Source of the DNA: Paenibacillus sp. FJAT-29882
GTDB lineage: Bacteria > Bacillota > Bacilli > Bacillales > DSM-1321
DNA length: 64,000 bases
NCBI RefSeq assembly: GCF_001510645.1
Contig: NZ_LMVB01000001.1
Span: 310,001-374,000, forward strand
Direction: 5' to 3'
Notes under the pieces: generated by a model
Databases searched by the model: none
Told to the model about the DNA's origin: nothing
Seen by the model: only the letters and a program-made list of their open reading frames with translations
Shown: piece after piece, positions 52,057 to 60,229 of the stretch
Position numbering within the stretch: the stretch's first letter is position 1
Layout: the number at the start of each line of letters is the position of its first letter
Made by a program: the position numbers and the translations under genes

Positions 52057-52548
52057 GTGTCTAGAAATTACATTATATGATGTTAAAATTGTTTCTAATT
52101 CAAAGGGCAACAATATTGAGCCCTTGTTTAATTGGAGAAAGCCGCTTTTATCTGAGACTCTTTTTCCTAGGAAGGACACAGGGACGATGCATTGTTAACT
52201 TAAAACAGCGTTACCAATTGAATAACAAGCTCAACTGGAGTTTGAGTAGAAATCTATAAAATTGCTGTTACACTTTGCCTCTTTATTTTAGTTAGTTTTC
52301 CTATTTTATTAAGCCTTCCTTCAAATTAAATCGTAGCGTTTTAACACTAAGTTGCTTCTTTGGCAGATAAACGATACTTAACTCATTTTTCACCCAATTC
52401 TGAAGGTCGGTTATTCCATTGACTTTTGTTGTGGCTACTTTTATATTAATACGAGTTATTGAATAAATATCTCATTCGTTTTGTATATAATTGACAAAAA
52501 ATCGTCTCCTTGCAAAACAATCAAACAACTTAGAAAAGGAGATTTTAC
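52057..52548. other. Gap with a possible decayed gene end
   Basis: On the minus strand, 52311 to about 52445 stays open and reads VNGITDLQNWVKNELSIVYL, PKKQLSVKTLRFNLKEGLIK and a stop. It has no start or ribosome site and is not recognised. The plus-strand frame at 52077-52259 has no ribosome site. The promoter of the APC permease lies toward the right end. Confidence 0.35.
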
Positions 52549-53958
52549 ATGAGTACGAAAAAACTTGGGTTTTGGATATTAACGGCTCTTGTCGTTGGAA
52601 ATATGGTTGGTACGGGGATCTTTATGTTGCCTGGATCCTTACGCTCAGTGGCAAGTCCCCTCGGAGTTGTATCGGCTTGGCTTGTAACCGGATTTGGTGT
52701 ACTGATCCTTGCATTAGTATTTGGAAATCTTTCGCTTAGAAAACCGCATTTAACAGGCGGACCGCAGCTTTATGCGAAGGAATTATTTAAGTCTGGTAGC
52801 AAGATGTCAACTTTATCAGGATTTATGTCAACTTGGGGATATTGGATTGGGAGCCTAATCGGAAATATTGCGGTCATTACATCGTTTGCCGGCTATTTAT
52901 CGACTTTCTTCCCGATTTTAGTAAGCCAGGCGGAATTATTCACTTTTGGTGATTTTACGTTAAAGGTTGGAAATGCGTTAACCTTTATCGTATGTACGGT
53001 TCTGTTATGGGGTGTTCATTTCATCGTACTACAAGGAGCTAATCGAGCTGGTAAAATAAACTTTATTGCAACGGCAGCAAAGGTAGTAAGTTTCTTCTTA
53101 TTTATTGTGATTGGTTTATTTGCCTTCGAAAAAGCCAATATTATGCCATTTGTCGCACCAACTGTTAATGAGCTCGGCCAGTCAGTTAGCTTGCTTGGAC
53201 AAGTGAATAGTGCAGCTGTGATAACACTTTGGGCGTTTATTGGAGTTGAATCAGCGGTTGTCTTCGGATCACGTGCGAAACGACAAGTTGATGTGAAGCG
53301 TGCCACTGTATTGGGATTATTCATTGCGCTTGCCATCTATATTGGCATCAGTACGCTTGTTATGGGCTTATTACCACATGATCAATTAGTCACATCCGAA
53401 AAGCCATTGATAGATGCTTTCTCAACCGTAACGGGACCGGTTGGTGGGAAAATTCTCGCTGCTATCGGATTGGTCAGCTTTTTCGGTTCGACGATTGGTT
53501 GGATTATGCTCAGTGCAGAAGTACCTTATCAAGCTGCAAAGCAAGGCATGTTTATGCCTCAATTCTTGAAAACGAATAAAAACGGTATGCCTGTTTTCTC
53601 GATGATTGTCACGAATGCAGTTGGGCAACTGTTCATCTTCTCAACCATTTCGAGTTCGATTTCAGCGGCCTTTCAGTTTATGATCGTTGTTGCGACCCTT
53701 TCTTATTTAGTCCCTTATCTGATCTCATCGCTTTTTCAGTTGAAATTGGTAATAACAGGTGACACATATGCAGATGGGAAAGGAAGAATCGCAGATGGTA
53801 TCATTGCTGCTTTTGCATTACTTTACTCTATCTGGGTGATCTACGCAGGAACAGCCGACCTGAAAACCTTCTCAATGGGAATTGTTCTGCTACTGAGCAG
53901 TCTATTTTTCTATAAATGGGTTAGACCGGTTGCTTTAGTAAAGGAAAACGAAGTCTAA
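52549..53958 (+). CDS. APC family amino acid permease or antiporter
   Basis: It has 469 residues and twelve to thirteen membrane helices. The helix 1 substrate motif GNMVGTGIFMLPGSL (about 17-31) and WAFIGVESAVVFGSRA (about 225-240) fit the basic amino acid/polyamine antiporter branch (ArcD/YdgF/YvsH type). AAAAGGAG precedes the ATG. It is monocistronic. The likely substrates are arginine/ornithine or lysine, but no catabolic genes are nearby to support a choice. Confidence 0.84.
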   Translation: MSTKKLGFWILTALVVGNMVGTGIFMLPGSLRSVASPLGVVSAWLVTGFGVLILALVFGNLSLRKPHLTGGPQLYAKELFKSGSKMSTLSGFMSTWGYWIGSLIGNIAVITSFAGYLSTFFPILVSQAELFTFGDFTLKVGNALTFIVCTVLLWGVHFIVLQGANRAGKINFIATAAKVVSFFLFIVIGLFAFEKANIMPFVAPTVNELGQSVSLLGQVNSAAVITLWAFIGVESAVVFGSRAKRQVDVKRATVLGLFIALAIYIGISTLVMGLLPHDQLVTSEKPLIDAFSTVTGPVGGKILAAIGLVSFFGSTIGWIMLSAEVPYQAAKQGMFMPQFLKTNKNGMPVFSMIVTNAVGQLFIFSTISSSISAAFQFMIVVATLSYLVPYLISSLFQLKLVITGDTYADGKGRIADGIIAAFALLYSIWVIYAGTADLKTFSMGIVLLLSSLFFYKWVRPVALVKENEV

Positions 53959-53972
53959 GTAATGATTTTAAA

Positions 53973-54004
53973 AGAGGATGTCTCATAAGGGTCTGATCCT
54001 TTGT
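53973..54004. repeat. Dispersed inverted-repeat element, copy 4 (left half)
   Basis: AGAGGATGTCTCATAAGGGT and CTGATCCTTTG carry the family core without a matching right half. The element seems truncated, with the manganese riboswitch promoter starting about 20 bases further. Confidence 0.6.
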
Positions 54005-54024
54005 TCTTTCGCGAATATAAAAAA

Positions 54025-54054
54025 TTGACAAACTCTATGACTTTATTTTAAGAT
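54025..54054 (+). promoter_or_regulatory. SigA promoter of the manganese riboswitch transcript
   Basis: TTGACA (54025-54030), an 18-base spacer and TAAGAT (54049-54054). It stands at the right distance before the aptamer. Confidence 0.72.
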
Positions 54055-54077
54055 AGCTATATACAGTTGAATAGTTT

Positions 54078-54190
54078 CTCCTAAGGGGAGTAGCTTTTAC
54101 AGCAAGGTCGTCATTACGGAGTGTTACACTCTCGGCTTTGTTGGCAACATAACGTTGTTAGCCAGACCTTACCTATTGGTAAAGGTCTTT
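54078..54190 (+). ncRNA. yybP-ykoY manganese riboswitch
   Basis: The conserved elements occur in order: AAGGGGAGTAGC (54084-54095), GGTCGTCATTACGGAG (54106-54121), CTCTCGGCTTTGTTGGC (about 54129-54145) and GCCAGACCTTACC (54161-54173). This is the yybP-ykoY pattern (GGGGAGUAGC, GUCGUCAUUACG, CCGGCUUUGU, CAAGACCUU), which binds Mn2+. GGTAAAGGT just after it could pair with the ACCTTTACC of the downstream terminator, giving an on/off switch. Confidence 0.88.
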
Positions 54191-54203
54191 ATACGTATTC
54201 AAA

Positions 54204-54233
54204 AACCTTTACCTTTCGGGTAAAGGTTTTTTG
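54204..54233 (+). terminator. Riboswitch-controlled terminator
   Basis: AACCTTTACC pairs with GGGTAAAGGTT over a short loop and is followed by TTTTTTG. GGTAAAGGT at about 54178-54186 can compete for its left arm. Confidence 0.85.
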
Positions 54234-54294
54234 TTTTCAATTCAACTAAGCGATTCATCTAGTGATGAAAAAAATGAATAGAGGTGAGAATCTA

Positions 54295-54420
54295 GTGAAA
54301 AAAAGAGTCCAATCATTAACTGAGTTAATTAGAAAAAATAGAGAAGCCATTCTTAAAGATGTAGCAAAACTTGAAAAAATTGAAAAGCAAATGGATGAAA
54401 AATATTCTAATTCTAAATAA
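54295..54420 (+). CDS. FbpB-type small basic protein
   Basis: It has 41 residues: a basic start (KKRVQSLTELIRKNREA) and a coiled acidic/basic helix (KDVAKLEKIEKQMDEKY). This matches the pattern of the FbpB family, small basic proteins that in B. subtilis act with the FsrA small RNA in the iron-sparing response and are Fur-controlled. GTG 54295 lies six bases after GAGGTGAG; an in-frame ATG at 54274 precedes that site. Here the gene sits behind a manganese riboswitch and no Fur box is seen. The family call is by pattern and not certain. Confidence 0.62.
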   Translation: MKKRVQSLTELIRKNREAILKDVAKLEKIEKQMDEKYSNSK

Positions 54421-54450
54421 ATCGATATAAAAAATGAAGGAGTGCATTCT

Positions 54451-54831
54451 TTGATACTAAGAAAATCGATGTCACTATTAGGGATCGGTTCAGCGCAAAT
54501 TGATCTTATCTTACCTAAAGAAATATATCATCCTGGAGAATCTATTCAAGGGTATTTTTTGATAAAAGGTGGTACGATAAAACAACAAATGAAACGAATT
54601 GAGTGTGATTTGATCATGTTTGATTATGTCAAGGGTACAGAGACGATAATCGATACAACGATGATCTTGTCTTCAAGAGATATTGCCGCAGAAGAAGTAA
54701 ACGAAATCCCGTTTTTCTTTCAGCTGCCAACTTTTCCTTCACCTAAAGGAATGGATTATCAATTTAAAACAAGGCTAACTTTTGATAAAGGGATGGCCAG
54801 CAAAGATTCGGATCTTATTCAGATTATTTAA
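54451..54831 (+). CDS. Spo0M-like protein, N-terminal half only
   Basis: It has 126 residues. The arrestin-like N-domain of Spo0M is visible: SLLGIGSAQIDLILPKEIYH, PGESIQGYFLIKGGTIKQQM, KRIECDLIMF and EVNEIPFFFQLPTFPSPKG. Spo0M proteins usually have about 250 residues, so this is a half-length version; no C-terminal continuation is found in the next 300 bases. I use TTG 54451, eight bases after AAGGAG. It is 30 bases after the FbpB-type gene and probably in the same transcript. It may be a domain-sized relative rather than a broken gene. Confidence 0.7.
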   Translation: MILRKSMSLLGIGSAQIDLILPKEIYHPGESIQGYFLIKGGTIKQQMKRIECDLIMFDYVKGTETIIDTTMILSSRDIAAEEVNEIPFFFQLPTFPSPKGMDYQFKTRLTFDKGMASKDSDLIQII

Positions 54832-55128
54832 AAGTAGTGGGATGTAGAAGGAAGCATCCCATCTCGATACCATCTCTTTGATACCGAAGATCAACATTAC
54901 GATCGGAAATTGCAAATTAGATGCCAACGAGTTGTATCGATCCAGAATGAAAATAAAACTGAGAACATGTCTTCAACCTATATAGTTGAATTGTTAGTCA
55001 ACGTAATTAAGTGAATGATCATTAATAAGAGTACTTCAGCCGGTTAAAACAAGGATAAATTCATCGGCTTAGCCTAACATTAAAAAGATAGTCGCTGATA
55101 ATGGATTTCATGCTACTGAGGTGAAAAT
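54832..55128. other. Intergenic
   Basis: Holds a small hairpin TGGGATG / CATCCCA near 54838-54861 just after the Spo0M-like gene. No gene seen. Confidence 0.45.
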
Positions 55129-56016
55129 GTGAGTATTTTAACTTTTACAAAAAAAATATCAGACTATATAGATGATTTTTTAATTTTAAAATTAATATTA
55201 TTGGGATTAGTGTTAATAATCCTTTCCTATATCATAAACCGAACGGTGGCATGGTTCTTCGGAAAATCTACATTTTTTGAAGAAGAAATTGAAAAGACGA
55301 TACAAAGTGTCATTCGTTCAACGTTAAGATACGGATTCGTGACAGTCTTTATTATCTACTTGATTGGACAATTCATCGATCTAAAAGGATTACTTGCTGG
55401 AGCGGGGATTATTGGGGTAATTATTGGTTTTGCTGCACAGCAAATGTTGAAGGACATTTTACTTGGAGTCACTCGATTATCTGATAATGAATTTCGCGTT
55501 GGCAACTTTGTCACGTTTAACGGAACAAGTTCAGGTACGGTTGAGGAAATTGGGATCCGTTTTATGCAGATTCGCGAGTGGTCGGGTAAGCTTCTTACGA
55601 TTCCTCACGGAGAAATTAGGACGATTCAGAATTATAATAAAGGAAGAATGCGTATAATCGAAAGGGTTACTGTAAGTTATCAGGAGGACCCAAGGCGAAT
55701 GGAGCTCTTGTTAGAGGAAGTGTGTAAAATTTGTAATGAAAAGTATCATCAAAGTTTATTACCATTAGAGGATGGAGAGCCTGAACAGGATTTTCGGTAT
55801 ATTGGCGTTACTAATTTAAATCCAAATCAAAAGTATCTCGGCTATGAACTTTGTATCGTAGGCTTGGTGAACCCTGAGGACTATTTTCAAACTTCACGAG
55901 ATGTAAGATTCGAACTGATGTCTGTTTTTTATGACAATGAGGTACAGATGCCGGCAGCCAATTTAATGATGCAATCTGAGAAAAGTGAAGGGCAATATTT
56001 CTCGGCGAATGAGTGA
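55129..56016 (+). CDS. MscS family mechanosensitive channel
   Basis: It has 295 residues. Membrane helices lie at about 17-38 and 66-88, and the pore helix AGAGIIGVIIGFAAQQMLKD is at about 91-110. The beta domain follows (FRVGNFVTFNGTSSGTVEEI, TIPHGEIRTIQNY). It releases solutes on hypo-osmotic shock. It is short-form, like B. subtilis YkuT/YfkC. GTG 55129 follows GAGGTG. Confidence 0.85.
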   Translation: MSILTFTKKISDYIDDFLILKLILLGLVLIILSYIINRTVAWFFGKSTFFEEEIEKTIQSVIRSTLRYGFVTVFIIYLIGQFIDLKGLLAGAGIIGVIIGFAAQQMLKDILLGVTRLSDNEFRVGNFVTFNGTSSGTVEEIGIRFMQIREWSGKLLTIPHGEIRTIQNYNKGRMRIIERVTVSYQEDPRRMELLLEEVCKICNEKYHQSLLPLEDGEPEQDFRYIGVTNLNPNQKYLGYELCIVGLVNPEDYFQTSRDVRFELMSVFYDNEVQMPAANLMMQSEKSEGQYFSANE

Positions 56017-56139
56017 ATTTGTATACTTATGAAAAAGCTCCGCTTAAAGAATATAGCATCGTAAAATCAGTTTCATGATTCTACTAGGCAAAAAACGTTA
56101 CATTACACAAGTAATTTGGGTGCCAAATATCATAATACG

Positions 56140-56174
56140 AAGAACCTTGCTGTATGTGTGCAAGGTTCTTTTTA
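56140..56174 (+). terminator. Terminator of the MscS-type gene
   Basis: AAGAACCTTGC pairs with GCAAGGTTCTT, followed by TTTATTT. Confidence 0.85.
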
Positions 56175-56269
56175 TTTCGAAGTAAAAAATACGGAATATG
56201 GAAAGAGGTTGAAATATATCATTTAGTCGGTTCGGTATGGAGGATATTCATGTTCAGGTAAATAAGGCC

Positions 56270-56941
56270 CTACATATTGTTGCAGCCATACTTGAATTTT
56301 GGTTCTGTCTGTATGAAATAACCATTCCTAACCTCTGCACTCCAGTTGGCAAAGGCCTCCCGCCATTGAATACTATTAAAGAATTGATCAACGGTTTGAT
56401 TTTCAGAATCCCACTCTATAAATGTATTGAGTGGAGCGATTCCACCTGCCCAAATACCATTATTTACGTCCGTACCTTTTTCTCTTACTAATAATATGGG
56501 TAGACCATGTTGAAAATCCATCGATGGTTCAATTTGCAAAAACACGGACCCCTCCCAAAATGGAGTAGTTGATGGTAATGGTCCTACATTGGTGTCAATG
56601 AATTCAACGAGAAATCGTCGAAAGTTTATTGCTAACAATCCATAACTCGATAAAACCAATCGACGAATGCTTGTCAAAATTGTTTCGGGATACTGTTCAC
56701 TACTAGGCAATGTCCGTGGAAAAAGTAAGGCTTGCTCAATCTCTGAGATAAGTCGATCTAGAAATCGCCCTTGTTTGGTATTAAGGGTATTAGTCGTACT
56801 TAAAAAAATCGGGATTCGGAAGGCACGATCGACGCATTCTTGTAATGATGCTGAAGGTTGTGCTCTTTCTTCAATGTGTTCATCCGTTGATTCCATAGGA
56901 GGAAGTATATGGTTATTTTTTAGATGTTTATCGTGAGTCAT
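56270..56941 (-). CDS. Deoxyribosyltransferase/TIR-like fold protein, function unknown
   Basis: It has 223 residues. After a polar N-terminus (1-40) it reads FRIPIFLSTTNTLNTKQGRF, LFPRTLPSSEQYPETILTSI, RRLVLSSYGLLAINFRRF and SVFLQIEPSMDFQHGLPILLV with REKG. The order (strand, NxxQ, RTL, RRLxLxSxGLxxxxFRR, QIEPxMxxxxGLPxLxxRE) follows a nucleoside 2-deoxyribosyltransferase/TIR-like nucleotide-processing superfamily seen in many uncharacterised, partly defence-associated proteins. The glutamate of QIEP is at the expected catalytic position. AAGGAG precedes the ATG. No partner gene adjoins it. The assignment is by pattern only. Confidence 0.55.
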   Translation of the reverse strand: MTHDKHLKNNHILPPMESTDEHIEERAQPSASLQECVDRAFRIPIFLSTTNTLNTKQGRFLDRLISEIEQALLFPRTLPSSEQYPETILTSIRRLVLSSYGLLAINFRRFLVEFIDTNVGPLPSTTPFWEGSVFLQIEPSMDFQHGLPILLVREKGTDVNNGIWAGGIAPLNTFIEWDSENQTVDQFFNSIQWREAFANWSAEVRNGYFIQTEPKFKYGCNNM

Positions 56942-57297
56942 TCTCTCATCTCCTTGTCTTTTTCAATATATGAGCATGGAGTTAAAGGAGATTGGCCAAA
57001 TGTTATATAAACTAGTGCTTCTTTCTAATGAAAATGAAGGGCTCGCCTGTTTGTAAAACAATAGTGTGCTTCTGTACAACAATGCTGTGTTCGTAAACTT
57101 TATTTAAATATTATTTAGATGGAGGAATATCCTTTTATATTAAATCCAGTAAACAGTCTAACGGCGGCACTAAACTGTCATCTTGTTGCTATTATTAAAA
57201 CTGTAAAAACTGGATAAATAGAAAATGCGATTTAACATGAACTGTGTTTCTATATTTTCATGATGGGGTTTTGCAAAGCGTCAAGGGCAACGAATCA
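56942..57297. other. Intergenic with two tiny unsupported frames
   Basis: AAAGGAG and ATG 56999 open an 18-codon frame on the plus strand. A second 32-codon frame starts at about 57121 (MEEYPFILNPVNSLTAALN) without a ribosome site. Neither is recognisable. The region otherwise holds the promoter of the gene at 56270 and the 3' end of the gene at 57298. Confidence 0.35.
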
Positions 57298-57777
57298 CTA
57301 AGTAACATCTGGAAAAAAGATGGGATTTAAATATTGACGTGGGGTACCATAGTAAAGAACTTGATTATATTGAGGGAAAATGGATTCAAAATGAATCAAG
57401 ATGGCGGAATCCAGCAGTTGTGGATAATAGCTGAACAATCTACGATCACCGTAAAAGATGGCAGTTAAGGCAAGTTTGATTTCTCTTTGAAAAATTATAA
57501 AGCGTTGTTTAGAGGAATGTTCATCGAATTCTCCTCCACTTACATACACTTTGCCTTTACATATAAACTGCTCATATTGCGAGATCCATTCTGCTAAAAC
57601 CTCATCTCCGATTTTTGCATTTATGGCAGGAAGGTTATAGTGATTGCCAATACTTAAAAATAATTTCCCAGTAGTATCAGAATGCGTCAGCGTATATTTT
57701 CGACCATCAACAGGCAGACATTCAGTGGTAGATGGCAAAAACGTAGTACTTAACTTTGAGGTATTAAATGTACTCAT
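57298..57777 (-). CDS. Bacterial STAY-GREEN family protein
   Basis: It has 159 residues covering the STAY-GREEN domain (Pfam staygreen). Family segments: FNTSKLSTTFLPSTTECLPV, RKYTLTHSDTTGKLFLSIG (about 26-44), DEVLAEW, FQREIKLALTAIFYGDRRLF (about 105-124), and AILIHFESIFPQYNQVLYYG with TPRQYL. In plants SGR is the Mg-dechelatase of chlorophyll a. Histidine and aspartate of the THSD motif, reported as catalytic in bacterial homologues, are present (H32, D34). This organism has no obvious chlorophyll, so the natural substrate is open. ATG 57777 follows GAAGTGG. Confidence 0.8.
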   Translation of the reverse strand: MSTFNTSKLSTTFLPSTTECLPVDGRKYTLTHSDTTGKLFLSIGNHYNLPAINAKIGDEVLAEWISQYEQFICKGKVYVSGGEFDEHSSKQRFIIFQREIKLALTAIFYGDRRLFSYYPQLLDSAILIHFESIFPQYNQVLYYGTPRQYLNPIFFPDVT

Positions 57778-57999
57778 GATGACCACTTCTTTCATTAAGA
57801 AGATAATGATATGGAATCATATGTTTAAAAAAATAATTGGTTCTAAAAGATGCGTTAAACTGGTAAATGCATCCTTGGAGTTTTTACTGTAATGAAGGAG
57901 AAACATAGATCCGTTTTGGGGTGTCGCTTCACGTATATCCAGTGTAGGGATGGACTGGTGAATGGGAAGATTAATTACTTTTTGAATGAGGTGCGAAAA

Positions 58000-58965
58000 A
58001 TGACGATTGTACGGCTCGGTTATGTAGCAATGAGCATGGAATTAAAGAACGCATCTCCCTCGCAAACCATGACATTTAAGCAATTCCAGAAAATTGCTGA
58101 CAGGGAAGCTGCTGTTCGCAAATTGGAACGTATTTCATTATCGAATTTACAAAATACACTTAGAATTCTCAGGCATAATGCAGAATCTGATATCCATTTT
58201 TATCGTTTATCTTCTCGTCTAATCCCTCTGGCTAATCATGAAGAACTTCTTAATTGGAATTATCTGAAGCCCCTGCATCAACTGCTACATGAGATTGGTG
58301 ATTTTGCAAAAGAACACGAAATAAGAATTGATTTTCATGCGGATCACTTTGTTCTCATTAATTCCATGAAGAAAGAGGTTTTAATAAGCTCCATTCAAAC
58401 GTTGAAAATGCATTATTTATTATTAAAAAGGATGGGAATTGAACCGACTCATCGCTGTGTTATGCATGTGGGCGGTAATTATAAGGAGACAGATGTATCG
58501 CTTGAACGATTTATAGATAATTGGATGGTCGTCCCAAGATCGATTCAAAAAATGATTATGCTTGAAAATGACGATACTTCATTTACGCTAGAGGATACTC
58601 TTTACTTATGTGAAAAACTGGATATTCCTCTTGTCTTCGATTATCACCATCATCTTGCTCACCATCGGAATGCTGATTGGGAAATTCATTGGAACCGAGT
58701 CATCCAGACGTGGAAGCATTCTTCTCTCCCTGTGAAAATGCATATTTCTAGTCCAAGAAGCGAACAGGCATTTCGCCACCATGCTGATTTTATTGATGTG
58801 AACATGTTCTTTCAGTTTCTAAAAGAAATTAAAGGCAGCATTAAGCAAATTGACTGTATGATTGAAGCGAAAAAGAAAGACGAAGCACTTTTTAGTTTAA
58901 TGGAAGAGATTAAAACGAGGGATGATGTGGAAATAATTGATGGCTCTTCTTTTCATTTAAAATGA
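58000..58965 (+). CDS. uvsE: UV damage endonuclease UvsE
   Basis: It has 321 residues and a TIM barrel. It nicks DNA 5' of UV photoproducts as an alternative to UvrABC. Hallmarks: RLGYVAMSMELKNASPSQTM (about 5-24), IRIDFHADHFVLIN (about 109-122), MHVGGNYK (about 157), MLENDDTSFTLEDTLYLCE (about 187-205), PLVFDYHHHLAHH (about 209-221) and KMHISSPRSEQAFRHHADFI (about 246-265). These supply the three-metal site. I start at ATG 58000 after GAGGTGCG; the frame is open back to 57892 but that extension is not family-like. Confidence 0.92.
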   Translation: MTIVRLGYVAMSMELKNASPSQTMTFKQFQKIADREAAVRKLERISLSNLQNTLRILRHNAESDIHFYRLSSRLIPLANHEELLNWNYLKPLHQLLHEIGDFAKEHEIRIDFHADHFVLINSMKKEVLISSIQTLKMHYLLLKRMGIEPTHRCVMHVGGNYKETDVSLERFIDNWMVVPRSIQKMIMLENDDTSFTLEDTLYLCEKLDIPLVFDYHHHLAHHRNADWEIHWNRVIQTWKHSSLPVKMHISSPRSEQAFRHHADFIDVNMFFQFLKEIKGSIKQIDCMIEAKKKDEALFSLMEEIKTRDDVEIIDGSSFHLK

Positions 58966-59146
58966 ATGATGAGCCAATGCAGTAAATGATTTACAAATCG
59001 TTTTTTTACAAAAGGCTCTGTTAATCATGGCTGTTGCTTTCTGCTACAGGCGTTCGTTTTCTACGGGCTCCTCTTGAAGAACATAAAAACGACGCCTTAA
59101 AAGTTGAGGAAAGGATTCAAAATCTTGGAATGCTGGTTGGTGATGA
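58966..59146. other. Intergenic with insertion-sequence-like scrap
   Basis: GGCTCTGTTAATCATGGCTG and TTGCTTTCTGCTACAGGC (about 59015-59052) resemble the ends of repeat or IS-like sequences widespread in Bacillaceae. No gene. Confidence 0.3.
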
Positions 59147-59368
59147 AGGCTTGATTGGATCAGTGCAAGGTTTTTTAGTCAATTTATGATTCCTAAAACC
59201 CCGGTTAGAATTATGGAGAGTGTAATAAAGGGGAAGGGGTATTATGGGATGTTGTCGGCAGAAATCGTGAGAGGGGATTTCGATCATGAAAGCCAGCAAT
59301 TAATCGAAGAAATATTAGCTGAAGATCGAGAGCATGTTTATTATTTACAACGCTACTTCACGAGATGA
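59147..59368 (+). pseudogene. C-terminal remnant of an unrecognised protein
   Basis: The frame is open for 73 codons: WISARFFSQFMIPKTPVRIM, ESVIKGKGYYGMLSAEIVRG, then DFDHESQQLIEEILAEDREH and VYYLQRYFTR. Composition is protein-like, but no ribosome site precedes the ATG at 59186 and the frame begins right after a TGA. I read it as the end of a lost gene. Confidence 0.35.
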
Positions 59369-59369
59369 A

Positions 59370-59412
59370 TTGAAAAGGGTCTGATCCTTTCGGTATGGGA
59401 CAGCCCTTTTCG
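59370..59412. repeat. Dispersed inverted-repeat element, copy 5 (partial)
   Basis: AAAAGGGTCTGATCCTTTCG and GTATGGGACAGCCC carry the right-hand core of the family with outer GGGACA. It is self-complementary around GGATC and may serve as a terminator. Confidence 0.6.
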
Positions 59413-59434
59413 TTGTTGTTTTCATGGTGTGTCA

Positions 59435-59863
59435 TTAGGAAACTAATAATCCATTGATCGAACGATAGACTTGTTGAATTGTTTCTTCTCCGGCTTTAGC
59501 CCATCTGCTTTTATCATGGATATAGTCGTCATTATCCAATGGTGTTTGAAATTGATCAAGCCCGGTAGTAGCAGTTAGAAATGAATTTTCATCATGATCA
59601 AGCCCAAAATTGACAACATGCTTGATAACAAAAGGTTTTCCAAACTCAATCAATGCACTGGGATGATCTAAAGCCCCATCCAAAACATGAATGGGGACTC
59701 TTAGATAAATAGACTCCCCTCTATCACGCCATAACAATGCGTCGAATTTCCCTTGTTCATAATCAAAATTACTGCAAAAACTACATCCGTAAGAATGGAA
59801 GATATCACGAACTGCACCAAAATACGCCCTTTTACCTTCAATTTCTGTATGTAATTGAAACAA
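59435..59863 (-). CDS. YugN-like family protein
   Basis: It has 142 residues. The YugN pattern is visible: MFQLHTEIEGKRAYFGAVRD, FDYEQGKFDALLW, YLRVPIHVLDGALDHPSALI, EFGKPFVIKHVVNFGLD and FQTPLDNDD. The family is restricted mostly to Bacilli and has no known function. It begins at TTG 59863 close behind GAAGGA, so the start is only probable. No operon partner. Confidence 0.72.
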   Translation of the reverse strand: MFQLHTEIEGKRAYFGAVRDIFHSYGCSFCSNFDYEQGKFDALLWRDRGESIYLRVPIHVLDGALDHPSALIEFGKPFVIKHVVNFGLDHDENSFLTATTGLDQFQTPLDNDDYIHDKSRWAKAGEETIQQVYRSINGLLVS

Positions 59864-60031
59864 TTTTCCTTCACTCCCATATTAAATGTCAGTTACTAGT
59901 CTTAACTTAAAAGTGAATAAAATACCCGACCTTCAGTGAGGATTTCCGAAAATGTTATTATCTCTCTTTCAGCATGCTTCGAATAATTTCAAGGGGGTAA
60001 CAAATCCTAATGAACAAAGGAGGTGCTTATA

Positions 60032-60187
60032 TTGTCAAACCAGCAACGTACTAATGGCGAGAAACAAAGAGGGCAATCCGGCAATCAACCGGGTTCAGGA
60101 TCGAAGTATCATGAAGAACATGCAGGAAAGATTACCGGTTACGGCCAACCTGATCCAAACGCTAAAGAGGCTTACAAAAATAGTTGA
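60032..60187 (+). CDS. Small hydrophilic Gly/Gln/Asn-rich protein
   Basis: It has 51 residues and starts at TTG 60032, eight bases after an ideal AAAGGAGG. The sequence is polar and probably disordered (SNQQRTNGEKQRGQSGNQPG, then SKYHEEHAGKITGYGQPDPN, AKEAYKNS). It ends before a strong terminator. Layout resembles small sporulation- or stress-related Bacillus proteins, but the family is not recognised. The overlapping longer frame at 59952-60203 lacks a ribosome site and is rejected. Confidence 0.65.
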   Translation: MSNQQRTNGEKQRGQSGNQPGSGSKYHEEHAGKITGYGQPDPNAKEAYKNS

Positions 60188-60229
60188 TAAGCCTTTATTG
60201 TGATCATTTCAACCCTTTGCATAATAAAA

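Noticed and set aside
52077..52259. 60-codon plus-strand frame after the HxlR gene
   Set aside because: It begins right after the terminator without a ribosome site and has no recognisable motif.
54451..54831. Spo0M-like gene as a frameshifted full-length spo0M
   Set aside because: No frame of the following 300 bases continues the Spo0M C-terminal domain, so a simple frameshift is not supported.
57892..57999. 36-residue N-terminal extension of UvsE
   Set aside because: UvsE proteins start at the MTIVRLGY-like position, and GAGGTGCG lies directly before ATG 58000.
59952..60203. 83-codon plus-strand frame
   Set aside because: No ribosome site, and it overlaps in another frame a TTG-started gene (60032-60187) with an ideal AAAGGAGG.
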